14,368 nt of DNA from Anaerolineae bacterium (GCA_030612585.1 JAUWNP010000112.1:1-14368); one strand, 5' to 3'. Counted from the first letter of the stretch, positions 1 through 5,445 are shown. Notes: a model not told the origin generated them from the sequence alone. A program made the numbers and translations.

Positions 1-131
1 ACCCCGTCTACGCCTTGCAGGCCGACCTGCAGGCACGTGGTCTCGCTTCCCTGGTTGACGGCATCCAGGTTATAGATTACGAGGGTTTCGTGGAACTGGT
101 AGAACAGCACCACGTGGTGCCGTGGCTCTGA
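1..131 (+). CDS. tusB: TusB/DsrH-family sulfur relay protein, C-terminal fragment
   Basis: The window opens inside a gene, read in the frame that starts codons at base 3 and stops at TGA 129-131. The 42 visible residues begin PVYALQADLQARGL and end QHHVVPWL. The pattern VYAL-x2-DL-x-ARGL, then an IDY-x2-FV stretch and a Trp near the end, matches the C-terminus of E. coli TusB (VYALNEDLIARGL, IDYTDFV, final MAW), recalled from family knowledge. TusB/DsrH sits with TusC and TusD in a complex that passes persulfide sulfur from TusA onward, for tRNA 2-thiolation or for sulfur oxidation and reduction. Its start, and any tusC or tusD, would lie to the left. The tusA gene follows 59 bases later, which supports the call. 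It is short because of the window edge; there is no sign of damage. Confidence 0.75.
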   Translation, partial: PVYALQADLQARGLASLVDGIQVIDYEGFVELVEQHHVVPWL

Positions 132-190
132 GTCAAACAAGGCTTTAGAAGTCCAAGACACGATCACACATTCGCAGGAGGTAAAAACAA

Positions 191-430
191 ATGGAGATTC
201 AGGTGGATATGGTGCAGGACTCGATCGGTCAGTTATGCCCAATGCCTATCGCGTTCATGGCCAAGAACATGAAAAAACTGGAGGCGGGGCAAGTGCTCGA
301 GATCCGCTCTGACGACGAAGGTGCGCACGCCGACGTCCCGGCCTGGTGCGAGCAGACGGGCAACGAGTTCCTGGGCCAAGAGCCCGCCGGAGACTACTTC
401 CGGTACTACGTCAGGAAAAAGGTGAGGTAA
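191..430 (+). CDS. tusA: TusA/SirA-family sulfur carrier protein
   Basis: This 79-residue protein is of normal TusA length. It carries the family signature CPMP with the persulfide-accepting Cys at residue 16, preceded by DSIGQL, and the later glycine/acid-rich strand (LEIRSDDEGAHADVPAWC) typical of the TusA fold. TusA proteins accept sulfane sulfur from a desulfurase or rhodanese and hand it to TusBCD or DsrE-type partners in the cytoplasm. The start is well set by AGGAGG at 176-181, nine bases before ATG. It lies between a TusB-like end and a DsrE2 gene, which starts six bases after its stop, so all three are probably one operon. Whether it feeds tRNA thiolation or sulfur-compound oxidation cannot be decided here; the DsrE2 neighbour favours dissimilatory or storage sulfur trafficking. 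Confidence 0.93.
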   Translation: MEIQVDMVQDSIGQLCPMPIAFMAKNMKKLEAGQVLEIRSDDEGAHADVPAWCEQTGNEFLGQEPAGDYFRYYVRKKVR

Positions 431-436
431 ACAACT

Positions 437-919
437 ATGGCCGAGGACAATAATAAGGCAGCGATTGTCGTCTTCAGCGGGGACCTGGACAAGGCCTTTG
501 CCGCTCTGACCATCGCCACAGGATGCGCCGCTGCTGGCATGGACACCACGCTCTTCTTCACCTTCTGGGGATTGAACGTCATCAAGAAAGGAACACCCAC
601 CCAGGCTCAGAGTTTTCTGGGCAAAATGATGGGAATGATGAACCGGGGCGGCATTAACCGCCTGAATCCCTCCCGCTTCAGTTTTGGCGGCATCGGCCGG
701 GTGCTGTTCAGCAAAATGATGCGCGACAAGAAGGTGGCCTCGCTCGAAGAGTTACTCCAAACCCTCGTTGATTTGGACGTACACCTGCTAGCCTGCAAGA
801 TGAGTATGGACGTGCTGGAGATCAACCGCGATGACCTGGTTCCAGATGTGGAAGACGTCGTGGGGGTGGCCACCTTTGTCAAAGATGCCGCCAACTCAAA
901 GATCCAGTTGTTCATCTGA
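437..919 (+). CDS. dsrE2: DsrE2-like sulfurtransferase (DsrE/DsrF/DrsH family)
   Basis: The protein has 160 residues. The N-terminal half starts AAIVVFSGDLDKAFAALTIA and includes Cys30 in ATGCAAAGMDTTLFFTFWGL; the central Met/Gly-rich stretch (LGKMMGMMNRGG, residues 61-72) and the second conserved cysteine, Cys120 in LLACKMSMDVLEI, are the hallmarks of the DsrE2 branch. In sulfur-oxidising archaea and bacteria DsrE2 is encoded beside TusA and exchanges thiosulfate or persulfide with it. DsrE2 members are often described as membrane associated; here residues 20-50 are hydrophobic, but no clean long helix is seen. It begins six bases after tusA. Seen: motif and order. Known: TusA partnership. 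Inferred: both cysteines are active in transfer. Confidence 0.9.
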   Translation: MAEDNNKAAIVVFSGDLDKAFAALTIATGCAAAGMDTTLFFTFWGLNVIKKGTPTQAQSFLGKMMGMMNRGGINRLNPSRFSFGGIGRVLFSKMMRDKKVASLEELLQTLVDLDVHLLACKMSMDVLEINRDDLVPDVEDVVGVATFVKDAANSKIQLFI

Positions 920-924
920 GCCAA

Positions 925-967
925 AGGTGCAACGCACTTGTTTCTGTAGCAAAAGTGCGTTGCACCT
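925..967. promoter_or_regulatory. Perfect 15-bp inverted repeat between dsrE2 and arsR
   Basis: AGGTGCAACGCACTT (925-939) is matched exactly by its reverse complement AAGTGCGTTGCACCT (953-967) around a 13-base loop. It begins six bases after the dsrE2 stop and ends two bases before the Shine-Dalgarno (GAAGGA, 968-973) of arsR. No U-tract follows on either strand, so a classical terminator is unlikely. It could be an ArsR operator, a hairpin that masks the arsR ribosome site or protects the upstream mRNA 3' end, or a dispersed palindromic repeat. Confidence 0.6.
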
Positions 968-981
968 GAAGGACTGTCGAA

Positions 982-1317
982 GTGAACCGGACATTAGTTG
1001 AGGAAGTCAATCTGCTACACGCTCAGGTGTGCCAGGGTTTAGCCGACCCCACTCGCATCTTGATCCTATACTTCCTGGCCGACAGCCCGCGCCGCGTGAC
1101 TGAACTGGCGGAGATGCTAGAGGTCAAGCAGCCCACCGCCTCGCATCACCTGAAGGTGCTACGCGACCGGGGGTTGGTCACAGCCACGCGGGAGGGCAAC
1201 GCCGTCCGGTATACACTGCGCGACCGCCGCATCATACAGGCGCTGGATTTGTTGCGCGCGGTGATGGCCGACGTGTTGGCAGAGCGGGCGAAACTGGCCG
1301 GCGCGATCGCCCAATGA
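982..1317 (+). CDS. ArsR/SmtB-family winged-helix transcriptional regulator
   Basis: This 111-residue protein is of usual ArsR length. The opening helix contains AQVCQGLADPTRILILYFLA, the family's LADPTR signature. The helix-turn-helix follows at about residues 38-65 (VTELAEMLEVKQPTASHHLKVLRDRGLV), then a beta wing at 66-80 and a final dimer helix. The start is GTG at 982, with GAAGGA eight bases before it. There is no CxC metal motif (ELCVCDL) in the recognition helix; the only cysteine is Cys17. Persulfide sensors of the SqrR/BigR group use two cysteines, so that mechanism is not supported by the residues, though the sulfur-relay operon just upstream suggests a sulfur-linked signal. ArsR proteins are mostly repressors; the palindrome at 925-967 is the obvious candidate operator. 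Signal and targets are unknown. Confidence 0.9.
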   Translation: MNRTLVEEVNLLHAQVCQGLADPTRILILYFLADSPRRVTELAEMLEVKQPTASHHLKVLRDRGLVTATREGNAVRYTLRDRRIIQALDLLRAVMADVLAERAKLAGAIAQ

Positions 1318-1398
1318 TTCTATAGCGTGGCCTCCGGCCGCAGCAAAAGGTGACATGGCGGCGCAGGACGGCACACCGGCCTGAAGTGGTGGCGCTGG

Positions 1399-1426
1399 TT
1401 GACACCGCCGCACTTTCGGCTACAAT
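1399..1426 (+). promoter_or_regulatory. Sigma70-type promoter of the first crp gene, apparently leaderless
   Basis: TTGACA (1399-1404) is followed after 16 bases by TACAAT (1421-1426). The first hexamer is a perfect consensus and the second differs at one base. A start about seven bases after the -10 box falls on 1433, the first base of the GTG-then-ATG start of the regulator gene. No Shine-Dalgarno is present before that start, which fits a leaderless transcript. The 1318-1398 stretch upstream shows no other clear signal. Confidence 0.7.
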
Positions 1427-1432
1427 GGTGCT

Positions 1433-2125
1433 GTGATGGAAACCACTGCCCAGGCCCTGCGCCGCATTTCCCTCTTCAATGGCCTCTCCGATAGTGCACT
1501 GGCCCGCGTCGCTGACGCGGCCATCCGCCGCACCTTCACTCCCGGTGAGATCATCATCATTGAGAGCGACCCCTGCCAGGCGGCCTACTTCGTCGCGCAG
1601 GGACAGGTGCGCGTCTACCGCCTCTCCCCCGGCGGCCGCGAACAGGTGCTGGTGCAACTGGGGCCGGGCCAGGCCTTCAACACGGTGCCTCCCTTCAAAC
1701 CCCACGGTGTCAACCACGCCAATGTCGAGGCCCTGACGCCAGTAACGCTCTACGCCATCCCCTGCGACGACCTCCACCGCCTGGTGGGCGAGTGCCCGGA
1801 AATGGCCCTGGCCCTCCTGCGTGACTTCGCCGGCCGGCTGGACCATCTGACCAACCTGGTGGAGGACCTCTCGCTGCGCACGGTGCGGGGGCGGCTGGCC
1901 CGCTTCCTGCTGGAGCACGCTCCGACCGATCTCAGCGGAACCGCCGAGGCGGGCACAGTCACCCAACGCTGGACGCAGGAGGAAATCGCCGTCCACCTGG
2001 GCACGGTGCGGGACATGGTGGGGCGCACACTGCGGGCCTTTGCCGACGCAGGGTTGATACAGATGAACCGTCAGCGTTTGGTGCTCCTCGACCGGGAGGG
2101 GCTGGAGACTGAGGCGCGGCGCTAA
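1433..2125 (+). CDS. Crp/Fnr-family transcriptional regulator (first of a tandem pair)
   Basis: The 230-residue protein has the Crp/Fnr layout: cyclic-nucleotide-binding-like beta roll at about 10-125 (FTPGEIIIIESDPCQAAYFVAQGQVRVYRLSPGGREQVL), dimer helix at about 125-160 with the LSLRTVRGRLARFLLE stretch, and a helix-turn-helix at 181-206. The recognition helix reads TVRDMVGRTLRAF, so the three DNA-contact positions equivalent to Crp R180, E181 and R185 are R, D and R. It lacks the N-terminal cysteine cluster of FNR; cysteines are at 48, 111 and 121. The usual FNEV after the beta roll is FNTV here. Start is GTG 1433 or the overlapping in-frame ATG 1436; no ribosome site is visible, consistent with a leaderless mRNA. 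The signal (cAMP, haem, NO, redox) cannot be read from sequence. A paralogue follows after 28 bases. Confidence 0.92.
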   Translation: MMETTAQALRRISLFNGLSDSALARVADAAIRRTFTPGEIIIIESDPCQAAYFVAQGQVRVYRLSPGGREQVLVQLGPGQAFNTVPPFKPHGVNHANVEALTPVTLYAIPCDDLHRLVGECPEMALALLRDFAGRLDHLTNLVEDLSLRTVRGRLARFLLEHAPTDLSGTAEAGTVTQRWTQEEIAVHLGTVRDMVGRTLRAFADAGLIQMNRQRLVLLDREGLETEARR

Positions 2126-2153
2126 AGTAGAGCGAACGGAGGCCAGCAGAAGC

Positions 2154-2846
2154 ATGTCGAGAGCGAATGCTGCCCACGCAGCCACCAAAGCATTGTCGGC
2201 GCTACTCTATTTTGCGGAATTAGACCCGGCAACGCTAAAGACCGTCGCCCAGACGGCCATCCGGCGAGAGTATGAGACCGGTCAGGTCGTGTTTTGGGAA
2301 GGAGAACCCTGTGCCGGCCTGTACGTCGTCCAGGGTGGCTGGCTCAAGGTGGTCAAGCTCTCTCCAGACGGACGCGAACAAGTGCTGCGCATCGTGAGCG
2401 CCGGCGAGACATTTAACGAGGTCAGCGTCTTTACAACCGCTCCCAACCCGGCTACCGTCGTCGCCCTGGAGCCATCTACGGTTTGGATCATCCAGCGAAA
2501 AGTCATGCTGCGACTGCTGGACCAGCACCCCGGTATGGCCCGATGTATTCTCCAAAACCTGGCCGAACACGTGCTGTATCTCGTATCTCTGATAGAGGAC
2601 CTGTCTCTGCGGACGGTGGAAGCACGACTGGCGCGGCACTTGCTGGAGCGGGCATCCGCAGGGAAACTACGTCGCCACCGTTGGGCCACGCAGGCCGAGA
2701 TGGCTGCCCGGCTCGGTACCGTGCCCGACGTAATCAATCGGGCGCTGCGGGACATGGTCGAAGAAGGGTTTATCGAGGTGGAGCGGCACCAGATCCGCAT
2801 CGTTGACCAGGAGGGACTAAAGGCCAAAGCCATGCTCGACGAGTGA
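2154..2846 (+). CDS. Crp/Fnr-family transcriptional regulator (second of a tandem pair)
   Basis: This too has 230 residues in the same layout: beta roll at about 20-115 (QVVFWEGEPCAGLYVVQGGWLKVVKLSPDGREQ with GETFNEVSVF), dimer helix with EDLSLRTVEARLARHLLE, and HTH at about 179-206 (ATQAEMAARLGTV then PDVINRALRDM). The contact positions equivalent to Crp R180/E181/G184/R185 are P, D, N and R, so it should read a different half-site from the first regulator, nearer to an FNR-like TTnGAn type. No FNR-type cysteine cluster; Cys53 and Cys131 only. ATG 2154 has ACGGAGG at 2136-2142. Its stop is only 15 bases before the palindrome of the ferredoxin promoter, so it, or its partner, is the likely activator of the genes that follow. 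That link is inferred from position and site geometry. Confidence 0.92.
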   Translation: MSRANAAHAATKALSALLYFAELDPATLKTVAQTAIRREYETGQVVFWEGEPCAGLYVVQGGWLKVVKLSPDGREQVLRIVSAGETFNEVSVFTTAPNPATVVALEPSTVWIIQRKVMLRLLDQHPGMARCILQNLAEHVLYLVSLIEDLSLRTVEARLARHLLERASAGKLRRHRWATQAEMAARLGTVPDVINRALRDMVEEGFIEVERHQIRIVDQEGLKAKAMLDE

Positions 2847-2860
2847 TTCGCGCCCAAATT

Positions 2861-2901
2861 CGACAAAAGTCGGAGACAATACGTCGCTCAGGTGGTATAC
2901 T
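2861..2901 (+). promoter_or_regulatory. Ferredoxin promoter with Crp/Fnr-type palindrome at -41.5
   Basis: The palindrome CGACAAAAGTCG (2861-2872) abuts a -35-like GAGACA (2873-2878); after 17 bases comes TATACT (2896-2901). With a start at about 2908 the palindrome is centred at -41.5, the classic class II activator position. The weak -35 and good -10 suggest dependence on an activator. The left side extends to TTCGAC; together with the second copy at 3179 the implied full site is TTCGAC-N4-GTCGAA, with the N4 spacing of FNR-like sites. Confidence 0.72.
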
Positions 2902-2942
2902 GAACGTAGAAACCTGAGCGTTTTCTTTTGCAAGGTGGCGAC

Positions 2943-3251
2943 GTGATCCAGGGAAACCGGCAACTGGCAAATCAACCTGTACCTTTGATTGATCCAGCCC
3001 GCTGCGATGGGTGTGGTTTGTGTGTTCGCGTGTGTCCCACCGGAGCGCTGGCTGTGCAGGACGGCGAGGCTGTCGTCGCCACGCCGGAAGCCTGCAACTA
3101 TACCGGCCTGTGCGAGGCGGTCTGTCCAACGGGGGCGATCCAGCGGCCGTTCGAGATCGTAGCCCTGGATGAGAAAACCGACAAAAGTCGAAGACAACCA
3201 CGGAGAAAAGTGGTACAATTGAAGGCACATACCAAAACAGGAGGAACTTGA
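2943..3251 (+). CDS. Small 4Fe-4S ferredoxin-like protein with seven cluster cysteines
   Basis: The 102-residue protein starts at GTG 2943, chosen because AAGGTGG (2932-2938) sits four bases before it; an earlier TTG in frame at 2928 has no such site. The first cluster motif is complete: C21-D-G-C24-G-L-C27-V-R-V-C31-P. The second reads C51-N-Y-T-G-L-C57-E-A-V-C61-P, where Thr54 occupies the usual second cysteine. One 4Fe-4S cluster is therefore fully liganded and the other has three cysteines, which may give a 3Fe-4S or a site-differentiated 4Fe-4S cluster. Residues 74-102 form a basic, unstructured-looking tail (DEKTDKSRRQPRRK) whose DNA contains the promoter of the next gene. The stop TGA is immediately followed by the next ATG. 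Probably donates electrons to, or takes them from, the NapH-like membrane protein downstream. Confidence 0.85.
   Translation: MIQGNRQLANQPVPLIDPARCDGCGLCVRVCPTGALAVQDGEAVVATPEACNYTGLCEAVCPTGAIQRPFEIVALDEKTDKSRRQPRRKVVQLKAHTKTGGT
3179..3219 (+). promoter_or_regulatory. Internal promoter for the cupin gene with the same palindrome at -41.5
   Basis: A second identical CGACAAAAGTCG (3179-3190) abuts AAGACA (3191-3196), then 17 bases, then TACAAT (3214-3219). Distances from palindrome to -35 and -10 are exactly those of the 2861-2901 promoter; GTGGTA just before and into the -10 is shared as well, while the spacers otherwise differ. The right side extends to GTCGAA. It lies inside the 3' end of the ferredoxin reading frame. 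Predicted start about 3226, followed by AGGAGGA (3239-3245) for the cupin. Confidence 0.72.
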
Positions 3252-3596
3252 ATGAAAATCGTCAAAGCATTGGAAGCACCAGAAGCGCCCAATCCCCACG
3301 GCGTCAGTGCGCGGGGACTGCACGAGACGGAGCACGTCCAGGCAGTGATCGTCACGCTCCAGCCCGGCGAGGCGCTCAAGCGGCACGTCACACCGGTGGA
3401 CGTGTTTTTCTACGTGCTCGCAGGGCGCGGCATCGTCGAGATCGGGGACGAACGGGAGGAAGTGTCCGCCGACATGCTCATCGTCAGCCCGGCCCGTATC
3501 CCGCACCGCTTGCTCAACGAAAGTGAAAGCGACGCGGCATTCCGCTTTCTGGTGGTCAAAACCCCGCGTCCCACCAAAGCCACAAAAATATTGTAA
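3252..3596 (+). CDS. Cupin-domain protein, metal-site type
   Basis: This 114-residue single-domain cupin shows the first cupin motif at about 38-60 (PGEALKRHVTPVDVFFYVLAGRG) and the second at about 74-89 (DMLIVSPARIPHRLLN). The usual ligands HxH...E...H appear as His45, Thr47, Asp50 and His85, so two histidines and an acid remain: a metal site is plausible but not canonical. AGGAGGA at 3239-3245 fixes ATG 3252, which directly follows the ferredoxin stop. It has its own activator-type promoter inside the ferredoxin gene. Small cupins of this kind are often sensors, storage proteins or dioxygenase-like enzymes; none can be chosen from the sequence. Its place between ferredoxin and a 4Fe-4S membrane protein suggests a redox-linked role (inference). 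Confidence 0.85.
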   Translation: MKIVKALEAPEAPNPHGVSARGLHETEHVQAVIVTLQPGEALKRHVTPVDVFFYVLAGRGIVEIGDEREEVSADMLIVSPARIPHRLLNESESDAAFRFLVVKTPRPTKATKIL

Positions 3597-3611
3597 CCCG
3601 GAGGTATCCCC

Positions 3612-4427
3612 ATGCCCGATCAAATGACTCTAAACCCGTTGGTTCTGGTAAAGTTCGTTCTGTGGATCGTCGTCGTCATCGTCGCCACACTCCTCTTGCA
3701 GCGCCGCAAGGTGACATCTAAAGCGCGGATCGCGTTCCTCATCGGCGGCGTGCTGGTCTTTGGGTTCATTTTCGGCTTTCTCATTCCGGGGGGCCTGAAC
3801 CCTAATCCCGTCTCTTCGCTGCGCACGCTGCTCACCGCAGCCCTGGTGAAACACCAACTTGTGCTGCCCATCACCGCCATGCTGGTTTTCCTGCTGCTGA
3901 TGGTCTGGGTGTCCAACAAGTCTATCTGTGGCTGGGGCTGCCAGTTGGGGCTATTGCAAGACCTGCTCCACCGTGTACCGCTGCCCAAGTGGAAGCCACC
4001 CTTCTGGCTCTCCAACAGTGTGCGCATCGTCGCCTTTGTGGCGCTGGTCGCAGGCTTGATCGCCGCCGGGCTGGATTGGATCGGCCTCATTGATCCGTTC
4101 CAACTCTTCTCGTTCAACTTTGTCCTGGGAATCGCGCTGTTCTCGGCCGGGGTGCTCATCGCCAGCCTGTTCATCTACCGGCCCTGGTGCCGCTTCCTGT
4201 GTCCCTTCGGACTGTTGGGCTGGCTGGTGGAGCAGGTGAGCCTGTTCCGCCCGCGCATCAACCGCGAAGCGTGCAAGGAATGTCAGTTGTGCGTCAAAGC
4301 CTGCCCCAGCAACGCGATGGCCGACTTTTACGATGGGAAGAAAATTCACGCCGACTGCTTTGCCTGCGGGGCCTGCATCGAGGCCTGCCCACGCGAGGAC
4401 GCGCTGGGCTGGCGGATAAAGTCCTGA
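3612..4427 (+). CDS. NapH/CcoG-like 4Fe-4S membrane protein
   Basis: The 271-residue protein has about five membrane helices (roughly 9-30, 36-59, 76-100, 137-155, 168-188) and a C-terminal ferredoxin domain. After helix three comes SICGWGCQLGLLQD (Cys106, Cys110) and after helix five RPWCRFLCPFG (Cys193, Cys197), the paired membrane-edge cysteine motifs of the NapH/NosR/CcoG group. Two complete cluster motifs follow: C221-x2-C224-x2-C227-x3-C231-P and C249-x2-C252-x2-C255-x3-C259-P. Such proteins pass electrons between the quinone pool or membrane and a soluble or extracytoplasmic partner. GGAGGT at 3600-3605 precedes ATG 3612. No Nap, Nos or Cco partner is in the window; its neighbours are a ferredoxin and two cupins, so the substrate is open. 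Confidence 0.88.
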   Translation: MPDQMTLNPLVLVKFVLWIVVVIVATLLLQRRKVTSKARIAFLIGGVLVFGFIFGFLIPGGLNPNPVSSLRTLLTAALVKHQLVLPITAMLVFLLLMVWVSNKSICGWGCQLGLLQDLLHRVPLPKWKPPFWLSNSVRIVAFVALVAGLIAAGLDWIGLIDPFQLFSFNFVLGIALFSAGVLIASLFIYRPWCRFLCPFGLLGWLVEQVSLFRPRINREACKECQLCVKACPSNAMADFYDGKKIHADCFACGACIEACPREDALGWRIKS

Positions 4428-4457
4428 TAACAGCGCAGATGCAAACAGGAGGGATTG

Positions 4458-4775
4458 ATGACCATTCAGATCGTCGAAACGAAAGACCTGAAGGACTTTT
4501 TGCCCGACGGCGTGGGCATAACGCCAACGCCACTGATTGATGCCGCCAAAGCGTGCGCACTGCTGCTGAACCTGGCAGCCGGCCAATCGGTCGGGCCGTG
4601 CCAGATGTCCGCCGCCACCGTGTTGTACTACGTCGTCGAGGGACAGGGACACCTGCGCGTGGACGATGAGCAGGCCAAACTCCAGACTGGCTCGCTGGTC
4701 GTCGTGCCGGCCGGTGCCGTGCGCGCCATCTCCGCCGCCGGGCAGATGCGCATACTGGCCGTGAAAATTCTATGA
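4458..4775 (+). CDS. Degenerate cupin-domain protein lacking metal ligands
   Basis: Start ATG 4458 has AGGAGGG (4447-4453) close by; the TTG three bases earlier is in frame but too close. The 105-residue protein keeps the cupin frame: AAGQSVGPCQMSAATVLYYVVEGQG at about 40-64 and TGSLVVVPAGAVRAI at about 77-91. Set against the upstream cupin, His45/Thr47/Asp50/His85 become Cys48/Met50/Ala53/Arg89, so every usual metal ligand is gone while the fold residues (Gly, Pro, YYVVEG) are kept. It may be a structural partner of the upstream cupin, or bind a thiol- or ligand-type compound through Cys33 and Cys48. It follows the NapH-like gene by 30 bases and closes the module. Confidence 0.8.
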   Translation: MTIQIVETKDLKDFLPDGVGITPTPLIDAAKACALLLNLAAGQSVGPCQMSAATVLYYVVEGQGHLRVDDEQAKLQTGSLVVVPAGAVRAISAAGQMRILAVKIL

Positions 4776-4811
4776 GGAGTGAGATGGTGTGGTGGCGACC
4801 ATCCGGGAATT

Positions 4812-4840
4812 GCGGCCCCAGGTGCTCCTCACCTGGCCGC
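4812..4840. repeat. Intergenic inverted repeat after the second cupin
   Basis: CAGGTG (4819-4824) pairs with CACCTG (4830-4835) around a five-base loop, and GCGGC (4812-4816) with GCCGC (4836-4840), leaving two unpaired C. The hairpin is G+C-rich but has no T-tract, so it may be a weak terminator or RNA 3'-end structure for the cupin operon. It lies 36 bases after the cupin stop, at the border with the A+T-richer gene that follows. Confidence 0.45.
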
Positions 4841-4866
4841 CGGTGTGAAAGGCAAAGGAGCGTCAC

Positions 4867-5445
4867 ATGAAACTTGTTGACAAAATTGTGCAAGCATCAA
4901 ATAAACCTCTTTCCCCGAAAAGGCGATTGGCTGCAACAATTCCTCCCATTTTCGTCTTTTTCGGTCTCTTTCCGGCTTTGCTCTTTTTGATACCAACCTT
5001 CGTTTTGGACAAGTGGTTCAATTGGCCTACCTTCGACAATGTTACCATCAGGGTAATTTTTGGCTCAGTCTTGACCGTGCTAGGCGTTTTTTTCCTTTTG
5101 TGGACGATCAAGGCGCAGAGAGAAATTGGCAAAGGAACCCCCATGCCTTTAATGGCTACTCGGAAACTTGTGGTTCAAAAGCCCTATTCCTATTGTCGAA
5201 ATCCGCTGGCTTTTGGTCTCGTGAATTTCTATTTTGGTATCAGCATCTTTATTGGTTCGCCAAGTTCGGTGGTTATGGTGTTTGTCTTTTCGGCCATCAT
5301 ACTGTCGTACATAAAGTTCATCGAGGAGCAGGAGCTTGAGCAAAGATATGGGGACGAGTATGTCGAGTACAAAAAGAGGACGCCTTTTATCATTCCCAGA
5401 TTGAAATCCGGTCAATGTTACAGGCCATACCCGACGAGGCGGTGA
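4867..5445 (+). CDS. ICMT/PEMT-like membrane methyltransferase, A+T-rich
   Basis: This 192-residue membrane protein of the isoprenylcysteine carboxyl methyltransferase-like family has helices at about 26-47, 59-79 and, in the second half, around 118-154 (FGLVNFYFGISIFIG and onward). The conserved C-terminal core is present: QKPYSYCRNPLAFG, then EEQELEQRYGDEYVEYKKRTPFIIPRL, which forms the SAM and lipid/thiol substrate site in the family. AAAGGAG at about 4854-4860 supports ATG 4867. Base use differs from its neighbours (26 G+C of 60 at 5041-5100), suggesting recent acquisition. The family core normally ends at IPRL; here it continues LKSGQCYRPYPTRR into a PIG-L-derived stretch read in another frame, so the natural stop was lost at a junction near 5403-5415. 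Probably still active. Substrate unknown. Confidence 0.82.
   Translation: MKLVDKIVQASNKPLSPKRRLAATIPPIFVFFGLFPALLFLIPTFVLDKWFNWPTFDNVTIRVIFGSVLTVLGVFFLLWTIKAQREIGKGTPMPLMATRKLVVQKPYSYCRNPLAFGLVNFYFGISIFIGSPSSVVMVFVFSAIILSYIKFIEEQELEQRYGDEYVEYKKRTPFIIPRLKSGQCYRPYPTRR

Noticed and set aside
406..924. Minus-strand open frames opposite dsrE2, and similar long minus-strand frames elsewhere (1232-2188, 2817-3623, 12319-13524)
   Set aside because: They mirror well-supported + strand genes, show no domain pattern, and are expected in G+C-rich DNA.
982..1317. ArsR protein as an arsenic or SqrR-type persulfide sensor
   Set aside because: No CxC motif and only one cysteine; neither known sensing site is present.
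2928..2942. TTG start for the ferredoxin
   Set aside because: The AAGGTGG ribosome site lies after this TTG and fits the GTG at 2943.
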